Program-made: the position numbers and the translations under genes
Notes under the pieces: generated by a model
Told to the model about the DNA's origin: nothing
What the model saw: the letters and a program-made list of their open reading frames with translations, nothing else
Databases searched by the model: none
Part shown: positions 6,972-13,225 of the stretch, piece by piece
Layout of the letters: each line of letters opens with the position of its first letter
How positions within the stretch are numbered: position 1 is the stretch's first letter
NCBI GenBank assembly: GCA_019307805.1
Contig: JAFDIX010000028.1
Coordinates: 1 to 16,407, forward strand
Source: Deltaproteobacteria bacterium
GTDB lineage: Bacteria > Desulfobacterota > DSM-4660 > Desulfatiglandales > HGW-15
Reading direction: 5' to 3'
DNA length: 16,407 nucleotides

Positions 6972-7083
6972 GGCATAGCCTGATATCTCTGACTCCCGCA
7001 TAGCGGGACAGGCGTGGCGCATTGAAAATTCCGCCCTGTGCGGGAAAGGACCAAATTTTACAGGGCAAAATAAAAGCTATGCC
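6972..7083. repeat. Hairpin-rich inverted repeat, possible MITE or structured RNA
   Basis: The ends GGCATAGC (6972-6979) and GCTATGCC (7076-7083) are perfect inverted repeats. Between them are CCCGC/GCGGG with a three-base loop (6995-7007) and GCCCTGT/ACAGGGC (7033-7066). The region lies about 80 bp upstream of the four-helix membrane protein. No other copy is visible in the window, so mobility is only a guess; a 5' regulatory RNA is the alternative. Confidence 0.45.
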
Positions 7084-7164
7084 TTTACTCTAGTCTTTTA
7101 CTCAGGTATGAAGCTGTGGTAGGATGTGTTGATTTTCAACTGAACCCTGAATGCAGGCCTAACC

Positions 7165-7575
7165 ATGAAAAATGAAAATACGGTCCGCGTGCTGTTCATA
7201 TCGAGTCTGATGCTGTTTATCGCTTCTGCATTTTTGCCTGCCTACAAGTCAGACACCGGATGGGACAGCGCCCAGGTATGTGTTGAGTCTATTGGCTTTC
7301 TGGGCTCTATCAAATGGCCCTGGGGGTATTATCATTTTGCCTTCAACTTCTCCAACCTCTTTATGGTATCGGTTCCCATACTTTACCTCTTGAAAAAAAA
7401 ATGGCGTGTTCCTCTTTTCTTGCCCTTCATCCAGCTATTGCTCATTCTCCATGTGCTTTCCTGGCTGGTCATCAATTTTGAGAGAATCGAAGATATTCGC
7501 ATCGGCTATTATCTGTGGTTGTTATCCATGATCCTGGTTTTTATAGCAATGTGGATAAAAAGAAAATGGAAATGA
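7165..7575 (+). CDS. Four-helix integral membrane protein, unknown function
   Basis: This 136-aa protein has four predicted membrane helices, at about 7-27, 55-76, 82-104 and 113-131. Basic residues cluster at KKKWR (77-81) and in the C-terminal tail KRKWK. A soluble loop (28-54) between helices 1 and 2 contains a single Cys and several Trp. I recognise no family motif or active-site residues. ATG 7165 has only a weak ribosome site (AGG seven bases upstream). The gene stands alone: the next gene begins 90 bp later with its own likely promoter. It could be a small accessory protein of a transporter or stress response, but nothing in the sequence says so. Confidence 0.65.
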   Translation: MKNENTVRVLFISSLMLFIASAFLPAYKSDTGWDSAQVCVESIGFLGSIKWPWGYYHFAFNFSNLFMVSVPILYLLKKKWRVPLFLPFIQLLLILHVLSWLVINFERIEDIRIGYYLWLLSMILVFIAMWIKRKWK

Positions 7576-7607
7576 ACACGGTGTAAGCGGAGATTTTTGT
7601 GAAGCAT

Positions 7608-7635
7608 TTGTCTGCAGGTAACAAGGTTGTAAAAT
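7608..7635 (+). promoter_or_regulatory. Candidate promoter for the ABM-domain gene
   Basis: TTGTCT (7608-7613) and TAAAAT (7630-7635, 5 of 6 to consensus) are 16 bp apart, giving a start about 25 bp before ATG 7666. The -35 match is poor, so the call is tentative. Confidence 0.35.
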
Positions 7636-7665
7636 TGCATATTTTTTTTATGAAGGAGGGGCATC

Positions 7666-7977
7666 ATGAGCTTCAAGATTATCATTGAAAGGAAATTTAA
7701 AGAACCAGTGAGTCAGAGCGTATTGGAAATCATTGACGAGATCCGAATAAAAGCGCTTCGCGATCGCGGGTATATCGGTGGAGAGACATTGGTCAATGCT
7801 GATAACGGAAAAGAGGTGATTGTAGTGTCCTCCTGGTCCAGTGTAGATGACTGGAAGACATGGTACGAAAAAAAAGATTGGGAAGACTTGGAAAAACAAC
7901 TGGGTTCCCAATTAGAAGAGCCTGCAAAAGTCAGGATTTTCACCCCGGGCGCCGATTATTCAAAAGCGTCAACGTAA
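7666..7977 (+). CDS. Antibiotic biosynthesis monooxygenase (ABM) domain protein
   Basis: The 103-aa product has the size and pattern of the dimeric alpha+beta barrel ABM fold. An N-terminal strand FKIIIERKF is followed by a helix beginning near 14, then RGYIGGETLVN (34-44), the strand EVIVVSSWSSVDDWKTWYEK (50-69) and a closing strand VRIFTP. The alternating W/S pattern before a short helix is typical of the family. Members include quinol and haem-degrading monooxygenases, but many have no proven enzyme activity, and the haem-ligating residues of IsdG-type enzymes are not evident. ATG 7666 is well supported by GGAGG eight bases upstream. The protein should be cytosolic, and the gene appears to be transcribed alone. 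Confidence 0.8.
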   Translation: MSFKIIIERKFKEPVSQSVLEIIDEIRIKALRDRGYIGGETLVNADNGKEVIVVSSWSSVDDWKTWYEKKDWEDLEKQLGSQLEEPAKVRIFTPGADYSKAST

Positions 7978-8526
7978 TACATGTCTTAGCACATCAATGG
8001 TTGTGTCGCATGGGTTGAAAGAGTCAGGGCACTGGTCTTCTTTAAATAATGGAGCCCCACGGGTAAAGCCGTGGTCCCTTTAAATTACCCGTCTTCGCCT
8101 TCGGCTACGACGCGGTTATCCGCCTCAGCCTCGGGGCGACATCGCAACCTAGCACAGCAATCGTTTGAGCATTCATCCACGGGCAAGTTCGTGGTCTTCT
8201 GCGAAGGCGGATAAAGTTGCGCCTTGCCAGGATTATTTTACCGGGATCAATATTGTTTTCAGGTATCCTGAAAAAGCCCTCCTTTTGCACCAAAAACTGT
8301 GCATACAAGCACATATTATTGTTCAATTCAGTGCTTTCTTGTCTGAGGACATCCTTCCGATAGACTCTATTCACTGTCTTCTCTCTTTCAAAACCCGCAT
8401 GGAACTTGGGTCTCTGCACTTCTTTGACAATAACAACGCCGGTGAACTGCGTTTGGCACGCAATATGCGTTAGTTCATATACTCGGGCATGCCAATTGGA
8501 TTTTGATATCCCAAAGGGATAGCGAC
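7978..8526. other. Gene-free region with a possible degraded element
   Basis: No convincing gene is present. Frames are open on both strands (plus 8165-8473; minus 8680-8105), but neither has a ribosome site or a recognisable product, and the minus frame crosses two strong hairpins. The left part (8033-8214) is hairpin-rich and listed separately. The right part (8220-8480) could be decayed coding DNA. Confidence 0.5.
8033..8214 (-). mobile_element. Possible IS200/IS605-like element end (remnant)
   Basis: Two related hairpins occur 120 bp apart: CCACGG/CCGTGG (8057-8074) and CCACG/CGTGG (8177-8194). They share the frame CCACGGG-AA-CGTGGTC. Long-range inverted words TTATCCGCC (8116-8124) and GGCGGATAA (8206-8214) are perfect complements, and CGCCTTCG (8096-8103) pairs with CGAAGGCG (8202-8209). 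TGGTCTTCT is directly repeated at 8033-8041 and 8192-8200. Hairpins of the form CCACGG...CCGTGG are typical of IS200/IS605 ends and of the RNA scaffold next to TnpB. No TnpA, TnpB or IscB motif is seen, so if real this is a stripped remnant. The strand is inferred from the orientation of the hairpins. Confidence 0.35.
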
Positions 8527-8907
8527 ATGAATAAGCTGGAAATTGTAATGCTTCGGGGTTCCTCCGGGGGTGCATATCCCTTCCACGCCCACCCGATACA
8601 TACAAGACTGGAAAACACCGGTGCAGTCTATGCACTGACCAACCGCAAATCCGATGCCGGCGGCAGGGAATATCACTCAATCATTTGCATCGGCCAAACC
8701 GGTGCACTGGAAGAGACTTTATCAAGACATAGAAACACCCCTTGGCTGAGAGAACATGCCGGTAATTGTATCTGCATTTACTTTGAAAGAGATGAAGAAC
8801 AACGCTCAAAAATGGAAGCAGATTTAAACCGGTACTACAGCCCCCGAGTGAATTTGTTAAAACCGATAGCGATTTCGCTTCCACAGAAATTCAATTTGCA
8901 TCCATAG
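8527..8907 (+). CDS. GIY-YIG-like small protein
   Basis: This 126-aa protein has a pattern resembling the GIY-YIG nuclease fold: GAVYAL (32-37) in place of GIYxI, then IICIGQTGALEETLSRH (52-68) in place of YIGxTxxLxxRxxxH. E97 within KMEADLNRYYSP and N109 correspond to the metal-binding Glu and the final Asn of the core. The second Tyr is replaced by Cys (C54), so catalysis is doubtful. The N-terminal 30 residues (GGAYPFHAHPIHTR) are His-rich. I infer a degenerate GIY-YIG-domain protein, unproven without a profile search. ATG 8527 is preferred over an upstream TTG because AGGG lies about eight bases before it. The next gene begins 11 bp after the stop, implying an operon. Confidence 0.7.
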   Translation: MNKLEIVMLRGSSGGAYPFHAHPIHTRLENTGAVYALTNRKSDAGGREYHSIICIGQTGALEETLSRHRNTPWLREHAGNCICIYFERDEEQRSKMEADLNRYYSPRVNLLKPIAISLPQKFNLHP

Positions 8908-8918
8908 GGAGATGGTCT

Positions 8919-9122
8919 GTGCCGGAAGAAACTGTTGATTCTTCAAGTTATGCTGACGAAACAGGGAACTTTTTTCTGCTGAACAAAACGGAGAGAAAGC
9001 TCTTGAAGGAAATTTTGAATATCACCCTGAGCGCTGAGCAAGGGAAAAAGTATATTATAAAGAAGCTCGGCGAAGAATATTTAGAGGTAGGGGAGGATTT
9101 TCTCAAAAAGATAGGCGGATAA
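8919..9122 (+). CDS. Small hypothetical protein following the GIY-YIG-like gene
   Basis: This 67-aa, mostly helical, Lys/Glu-rich protein has no recognised domain. It starts with GTG; GGGAG about nine bases upstream supports this start. Only 11 bp separate it from the preceding gene, and a strong terminator starts 24 bp after its stop, so the two genes make a bicistronic unit. A small partner or regulator of the GIY-YIG-like protein is possible but not shown. Confidence 0.6.
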   Translation: MPEETVDSSSYADETGNFFLLNKTERKLLKEILNITLSAEQGKKYIIKKLGEEYLEVGEDFLKKIGG

Positions 9123-9145
9123 AATCCTTTCGGATTTTAAAAAAT

Positions 9146-9183
9146 AAGGCTTCTGGCAGTTGATGGTGCCAAAAGCCTTTTTT
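9146..9183 (+). terminator. Strong Rho-independent terminator
   Basis: AAGGCTT/AAGCCTT and TGGCA/TGCCA form 12 pairs with one internal mismatch around the loop GTTGATGG, followed by TTTTTT (9178-9183). It ends the GIY-YIG-like bicistron. A smaller hairpin, AAAATCC/GGATTTT (9121-9138), lies just before it. Confidence 0.85.
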
Positions 9184-9198
9184 GTGAGCTTCAAAAAA

Positions 9199-9390
9199 AT
9201 GAAGACTGTCGAACTCAATTTTGGAAGACGCTCAACGATAAACCGCAGGTTGATGGTAGATGAATTCATTGAAAACGACAGGCGAAAAGACAGTGATCGC
9301 AGAGGCGGGTATGACCGCAGGAGCTTCACGTTTCGTACAGGGAAATGTAAAGAGAAGGAACGCAGGGTCTGGTTGATGGAGGTTCCTTGA
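9199..9390 (+). CDS. Small Arg-rich protein with DRR repeats
   Basis: The 63-aa product carries repeated RRx motifs: GRRSTINRR, NDRRKDSDRR, GGYDRRSF and a late KERR. This resembles the short basic DRRSGxDRR segments common in delta-proteobacterial proteins, alone or next to PilZ domains. Its role is unknown; a nucleic-acid or cyclic-di-GMP link is conceivable. The frame is open from 9160, but that start and ATG 9163 fall inside the upstream terminator, so ATG 9199 is chosen. No clear ribosome site precedes it, so expression is uncertain. It could be a real leader-poor gene or a translated remnant. Confidence 0.5.
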   Translation: MKTVELNFGRRSTINRRLMVDEFIENDRRKDSDRRGGYDRRSFTFRTGKCKEKERRVWLMEVP

Positions 9391-9540
9391 TATAAGGCCT
9401 CTGTGATTATTGATGCAGGTTGCCTCTTTGCCCGCGTTTATGACCAAAAATCCAGGAACCATGCACTAACTTTTGTACATTTTTTCGCTGTTAACCCAAA
9501 TCCACCAGAATCCCATTCCTGGCAAAACCCTTTTCATTGC

Positions 9541-9617
9541 TGGTGCGCCTGGGGTGATTCGAACACCCGGCCTGCGGATTAGAAGTCCGCTGCTCTATCC
9601 AGCTGAGCTACAGGCGC
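9541..9617 (-). tRNA. tRNA-Arg (anticodon UCU)
   Basis: The minus strand from 9617 gives a full cloverleaf. Acceptor GCGCCTG pairs with CAGGCGC, the D-arm contains AGCTCAGCTGGATAGAGC, and the anticodon loop CTTCTAA carries TCT at 9583-9581. The T-arm includes GGTGTTCGAATCACC. The discriminator A is followed by an encoded CCA (9543-9541). It reads AGA codons. No integrase or att duplication is seen nearby. Confidence 0.96.
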
Positions 9618-9637
9618 ATTCAACCGTTTATGTTCCC

Positions 9638-9666
9638 ATTATGCTATGAAATTGTTTTCTAGGCAA
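9638..9666 (-). promoter_or_regulatory. Promoter of tRNA-Arg
   Basis: On the minus strand TTGCCT (9666-9661) and CATAAT (9643-9638) are 17 bp apart, about 20 bp before the tRNA 5' end. The -10 matches 5 of 6 consensus positions and the -35 matches 4 of 6. Confidence 0.55.
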
Positions 9667-9706
9667 GCGTGATGCAGGTCAATTCCAACTTCCATGCAAG
9701 GTGATG

Positions 9707-11131
9707 TCAACTGGAGCCATCACTTGCGCCGAAGGGAAGTTCATAGATTTCATCTCCTGGTTCCATCGCTTCGGAGACTCCATGGGAGTTCCCCACATCC
9801 CCTCTGTGATTCCCGCCGTTCAAGACCTGTCGCAAAAGAAAATTTGTGTTCTGTTCCAGTTGTTTCACTGTTTCAGCAAGGGCCTTGAGTTGGGCGAGAG
9901 TCTTTCCGGACTTCGCCTGTGAAGGGATTTCGATTCCCGAATGTGTAAGAATGTTGATTATCTTCTCAATATCCAAGGGATCGAAATGATCATTTTCCTT
10001 GTAAATCAAACGGACCCAGTCTTCCTTCACATCCTCAGAAATCCTGTCATATTGTTCGATGACTTCGGGCTCCCGGCCGAAACCAAGAGATTGCTTGAGT
10101 AAATCAATGGTCTGCCAGACCTCTTCTTGTTTTTCCGGGGGCATGGCGCTATCGGCAAAAAAGTCTTTCCACCTTTCCTCAATCTGTAAAGCCACCCAGT
10201 TTTTCCCCTTGTCGGGCGGCAGATGGAGTGTAAGAAAGCGTTTTTGTACCCCTATCAGGTCTTCGCTGAGGGCTCCATGCTCACCGTTCATACTCAAAAG
10301 CAGGCCATTCAGCCTTTCAATGGCCTCCACTTTGATGTTTCTTTCATTCCGCTGGTCCCGCAGCAACTGTTCCCACTGCTCCCGGAGGAAGCCTATCTCC
10401 TGTTTGATCAATGAGAAAACAAGGCCCGACTTCGTAATAGCGTTTCTCAGAGAATCTGCAAGAATATCGCAGGCATTCAGTCGGTCTTTGGCAAGCTGTT
10501 GGACCACGTTCAGAGAATCCTGGCGCAACTGGTAGGAGAGGAGCTGCGTGCCCAGGGAACGGGACAACTTTTTTATGACCTTTGCCTCCGGGCTGCCGAT
10601 CTTGATGGTGTGCGGGTGGAAGTGGATTTTAATGACCGCCACCACGACATAATCACTCTTTTCCCAAATCATATTCCCATCAATATTCCTCGGATACTCG
10701 ATGCAGGAATGCATGTTGAGACTGAGATCAGACCGCTTCACAAGGACCGGTTCCATGTGGTGATAATCCGGCTCCTCCCCATCTACGATACCCCTGGCAT
10801 CACGCGGGTCATTTGGGGGGTCCTCACTGGTCCAGCTTTTCTGGGTCTCCACACACCAGGCCATGGCCTCAAGTGCCCGGCCCTGTTCATCCCTGTATGC
10901 GAGCCAGGGTTTCCCCGGACGATTGTAATCTGACTGCGACGGGAGTCCCCATGAGATCTCCATCCCATTCCGATCAATAATGCCCGAGGTAATTCGTTCG
11001 GCAATCAGTCCCGGGGGTTTTCCAATACGGTAAATGGTCCCCTTGTAGGCATCCGGAAGGCAGAGAAGTATGGTTTCGATCATTTCCCTGCAGGCCCGTT
11101 CCAGTACGGTCCTGCCAATTTCTAAAGACAA
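9707..11131 (-). CDS. Large hypothetical protein, possibly signalling-related
   Basis: I do not recognise this 474-aa protein. The N-terminal part (1-180) is mixed alpha/beta and could be a ligand-sensing domain (SWGLPSQSDYNRPGKPW, then LAYRDEQGRALEAMAWCVE, about 60-95). Residues 195-300 are strongly helical and resemble a dimerisation helix pair (RLNACDILADSLRNAITKSG, 217-236), but no kinase ATPase motifs follow. The C-terminal third is helical, with a hydrophilic tail. No signal peptide or membrane helix is evident. The start is TTG at 11131, with GGGGGAA about eight bases upstream and no suitable nearby ATG. It is a single-gene unit with its own promoter. A degenerate histidine-kinase relative is possible but unproven. 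Confidence 0.7.
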   Translation of the reverse strand: MSLEIGRTVLERACREMIETILLCLPDAYKGTIYRIGKPPGLIAERITSGIIDRNGMEISWGLPSQSDYNRPGKPWLAYRDEQGRALEAMAWCVETQKSWTSEDPPNDPRDARGIVDGEEPDYHHMEPVLVKRSDLSLNMHSCIEYPRNIDGNMIWEKSDYVVVAVIKIHFHPHTIKIGSPEAKVIKKLSRSLGTQLLSYQLRQDSLNVVQQLAKDRLNACDILADSLRNAITKSGLVFSLIKQEIGFLREQWEQLLRDQRNERNIKVEAIERLNGLLLSMNGEHGALSEDLIGVQKRFLTLHLPPDKGKNWVALQIEERWKDFFADSAMPPEKQEEVWQTIDLLKQSLGFGREPEVIEQYDRISEDVKEDWVRLIYKENDHFDPLDIEKIINILTHSGIEIPSQAKSGKTLAQLKALAETVKQLEQNTNFLLRQVLNGGNHRGDVGNSHGVSEAMEPGDEIYELPFGASDGSS

Positions 11132-11168
11132 TTACTGTTCCCCCACACCAGTTCTCTTTACACAAAAT

Positions 11169-11189
11169 AGCCTACTTTAGGCTTTTTTT
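11169..11189 (+). terminator. Palindrome with T-run: plus-strand terminator or operator
   Basis: AGCCTA-CTT-TAGGCT (11169-11183) is a perfect six-base-pair stem followed by TTTTTT on the plus strand. No plus-strand gene ends here. The palindrome overlaps the -10 of the minus-strand promoter, so an operator is as likely as a terminator. Confidence 0.4.
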
Positions 11190-11201
11190 CGGCTTTGTCA
11201 A
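11174..11201 (-). promoter_or_regulatory. Promoter of the 474-aa protein gene
   Basis: The minus strand has TTGACA (11201-11196, perfect) and TAAAGT (11179-11174, 4 of 6) with a 16-bp spacer, placing the start near 11167 and a leader of about 36 bases before TTG 11131. Confidence 0.5.
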
Positions 11202-11415
11202 CAGAAATCCACGCCCTCACCCGGACCACTGGTGAAACTGCGCACACCTCACGAATAATCCGCCTAAGGCCTTCTCTCAGGTTTGGCTGCGAGCGGGCGC
11301 GAAACACCTTTTCGAAACCAGTTGGTGCAGAACTATTCTGTGAGTCTTGCCCTCTGCACTTACATTAAAGCAGGGCCCTCTGGACCCGGATATTTACTGG
11401 TTGAAGAAAGCCCTC

Positions 11416-11444
11416 TTGACAATCCACCGACCCGGTGTCAAAAT
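11416..11444 (+). promoter_or_regulatory. Promoter of the PAC2 gene (apparently leaderless)
   Basis: TTGACA (11416-11421, perfect) and CAAAAT (11439-11444, 4 of 6) are exactly 17 bp apart. The -10 ends six bases before the ATG at 11451, so transcription should begin at or next to the start codon. No ribosome site precedes the ATG, which agrees with a leaderless mRNA. Confidence 0.6.
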
Positions 11445-11450
11445 TAATTC

Positions 11451-12305
11451 ATGTCCAACGAAAGCATCCAAATAGACCATATTCCGGATCTGCGGGATCC
11501 TTTTCTCATTGTCGGGTTTGACGGGTGGGGAAATGCCCTGGATATCTCAAGGGGCATGGTGGATTACCTTGTGAAGAAGCTCGATGCACAGCCCTTTGGA
11601 AAAATCAATCCGGATCTATTCTACCGCTTTGATGAAAACCGCCCTATAGTGGATATCAGGGAAGGGTTGCTCATGGGCGTCGAGCCGCCGGGAGGGACCC
11701 TTTATGCTGTCCACAACAAATCGGAAGGAAGGGACATTATTCTCCTGAAGGCCATTGAGCCGAATCTTCGCTGGTTTCATTTCATCGATGCCATCCTCAA
11801 CCTCTGTCATGGGGCCGGGGTACGATCGATCATCAGCCTCGGTGGCATGTATGACAATGTGCTGCACACGGACACAGTCATTTCCGGGCTGGCCTCTAGT
11901 GAGGAACTCCGAAGCAGACTGATAGAAAAAAAGGTCGGTGTGATTGATTATAAAGGGCCCGGTGCCATCCATTCCACACTAATGCAGGAGGCGCGCAAAA
12001 GAGGATTTGAGTGCATCAGTCTCTGGTGCCATTGCCCCTACTATCTCCAGGGAACAACCCACTTCGGGCTTCTGTCACACCTGGGGTCATTTCTGGCCTC
12101 ATGGGGAGGATTTGATCTGGATACGGAAGAATTGGAAACGACGTGGAAAGAGCTCAGCAAACAGATACAGGGTGTCATAGACGATAATCCTGAACTCCAG
12201 AACATGGTCAACGATCTTCGAAAGGCCAAGTTTAAGGGCTCCTGGGACAATGCCAGAAAGCACGACAAGGTGATCCATCTTGAGGATTTTTTGAAGTCCA
12301 GATAG
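11451..12305 (+). CDS. PAC2-family protein
   Basis: The 284-aa protein belongs to the PAC2 (proteasome assembly chaperone-like) family. After a short lead it has DPFLIVGFDGWGNALDIS (16-33), the usual family opening around a Gly-Trp. It continues with EPPGGTLY (77-84), the core SLGGMYDNVLHTD (128-140) and GPGAIHSTLM (169-178). Next comes SLWCHCPYYLQGT (190-202), then the helical C-terminus. Bacterial and archaeal members are common, but most have no proven role; in eukaryotes the fold assists proteasome assembly. No proteasome gene is in the window. It should be cytosolic. The start at ATG 11451 is fixed by the promoter immediately before it. Confidence 0.85.
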   Translation: MSNESIQIDHIPDLRDPFLIVGFDGWGNALDISRGMVDYLVKKLDAQPFGKINPDLFYRFDENRPIVDIREGLLMGVEPPGGTLYAVHNKSEGRDIILLKAIEPNLRWFHFIDAILNLCHGAGVRSIISLGGMYDNVLHTDTVISGLASSEELRSRLIEKKVGVIDYKGPGAIHSTLMQEARKRGFECISLWCHCPYYLQGTTHFGLLSHLGSFLASWGGFDLDTEELETTWKELSKQIQGVIDDNPELQNMVNDLRKAKFKGSWDNARKHDKVIHLEDFLKSR

Positions 12306-12332
12306 GATAAACTCGTAAAAACTCAAAAATGG

Positions 12333-12457
12333 GACGGCTTCGTAAAAAGCTCCAAATGCAAGGCTTGCGAATCTTGAGGAATGAGGCGTACTTACAGTAC
12401 ACCGCAATGACGAAAGATGAAGCGTAACGCAGCAGTTGGACTTTTTACGAAGCCGTC
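12333..12457. mobile_element. MITE-like element with 17-bp terminal inverted repeats
   Basis: GACGGCTTCGTAAAAAG (12333-12349) and CTTTTTACGAAGCCGTC (12441-12457) are perfect 17-bp inverted repeats bounding a 125-bp element with no coding capacity. Pairing continues inward (TCCAA with TTGGA) with one unpaired base. A small inner hairpin GTACT/AGTAC is present. I recall similar elements in many copies in Desulfobacterota genomes. It sits between two convergent genes and its right end forms part of the stop codon of the Sir2 gene. The folded RNA could end transcription from both sides. No target-site duplication is obvious. Confidence 0.85.
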
Positions 12458-13181
12458 ACTCTGCGACCAGTGCCGAAATAATCTCCCCTGCCCCTCCCTG
12501 TAGGAAAATATCCGTCACATTATCGGTGAGGTGGGTCTCTTCCTTGTTGATTTCTATGATTTTTGCACCCTTGCTTTTTGCAATTTCCGGTATGGAGTTG
12601 GCAGGAGAGACAAGGGCGGAGGTCCCGGCAACAATCAATGCCTGGGCAGATGCGGCGAGTTGGTAGGACTCATTAAGGGCATTAACGGGAATAGCCTCCC
12701 CAAAAAAAACCACATCGGGTTTAAGCAATTTTTCACACTGGCATTTGGGAGGGATTTCATCTCGTTTTTCTTCAGCAGTGTACTTCTTTCCACACCAGAT
12801 GCAGGAAAGGGTGCTGGAATTTCCGTGATATTCTATGACCTTTCTGGAGCCCCCTTCCTGATGAAGATTGTCCACATTCTGGGTGATAATGGTATGAAGG
12901 CATCCCATCTCTTCCAATTGGGCCATCCCAATGTGGGCCTTGTTGGGCTCAGCATCCTTTAAGAGTGCATCCATTTCCCTGAGCATATTCCATACCTTCT
13001 CAGGATTGTTCCGGAAGGCATCAATGGTCGCATACTCTGCGGGGTCAAATTTTGCCCACAGCCCGGTCGCACTTCTGAAATCAGGGATTCCGGACTCTAC
13101 CGAGACTCCTGCCCCGGTGAGGGCAAGGGTCCGTTTTGAGTTGGATATGATTTTGGCAGCTTCCTGCACCAGTGTTTGCAT
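12456..13181 (-). CDS. cobB: Sir2-family NAD-dependent protein deacylase
   Basis: This 241-aa sirtuin has the NAD-binding GAGVSVESGIPDFR (23-36), TQNVDNLH (100-107) and the catalytic H119 in EYHG. The zinc ligands are C127, C130, C147 and C149 (the second pair spaced CxC). KPDVVFFGE (154-162) and GTSALVSPAN (186-195) complete the core. It removes acyl groups from protein lysines using NAD, giving O-acyl-ADP-ribose and nicotinamide. ATG 13181 is chosen; a GTG one codon upstream shares the same ribosome site GAGGG. The CooT-fusion gene ends 44 bp upstream on the same strand, so they are probably co-transcribed. The last two bases of its stop codon belong to the inserted MITE-like element, so the C-terminus may have been altered by insertion. 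Confidence 0.93.
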   Translation of the reverse strand: MQTLVQEAAKIISNSKRTLALTGAGVSVESGIPDFRSATGLWAKFDPAEYATIDAFRNNPEKVWNMLREMDALLKDAEPNKAHIGMAQLEEMGCLHTIITQNVDNLHQEGGSRKVIEYHGNSSTLSCIWCGKKYTAEEKRDEIPPKCQCEKLLKPDVVFFGEAIPVNALNESYQLAASAQALIVAGTSALVSPANSIPEIAKSKGAKIIEINKEETHLTDNVTDIFLQGGAGEIISALVAE

Positions 13182-13225
13182 CACGTGATCCCTCTGAAAA
13201 GGCCTCAGAATGGTCTCGGAAATTT

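Larger units (their letters stand above)
11132..11450. promoter_or_regulatory. Divergent intergenic region
   Basis: This 319-bp region separates the large minus-strand gene and the PAC2 gene. It contains a promoter at each end (listed separately) and a 15-bp palindrome at 11169-11183. The middle (11200-11400) has short local inverted words but no supported gene or RNA. Confidence 0.5.

Noticed and set aside
8105..8680. 191-codon minus-strand frame upstream of the GIY-YIG-like gene
   Set aside because: It crosses two strong hairpins, overlaps the GIY-YIG-like gene and has no recognisable motif. It was considered as a transposase remnant, but nothing identifies it.
9541..9617. tRNA-Arg as an integration site
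   Set aside because: No integrase gene and no duplicate of the tRNA 3' end are visible in the window.
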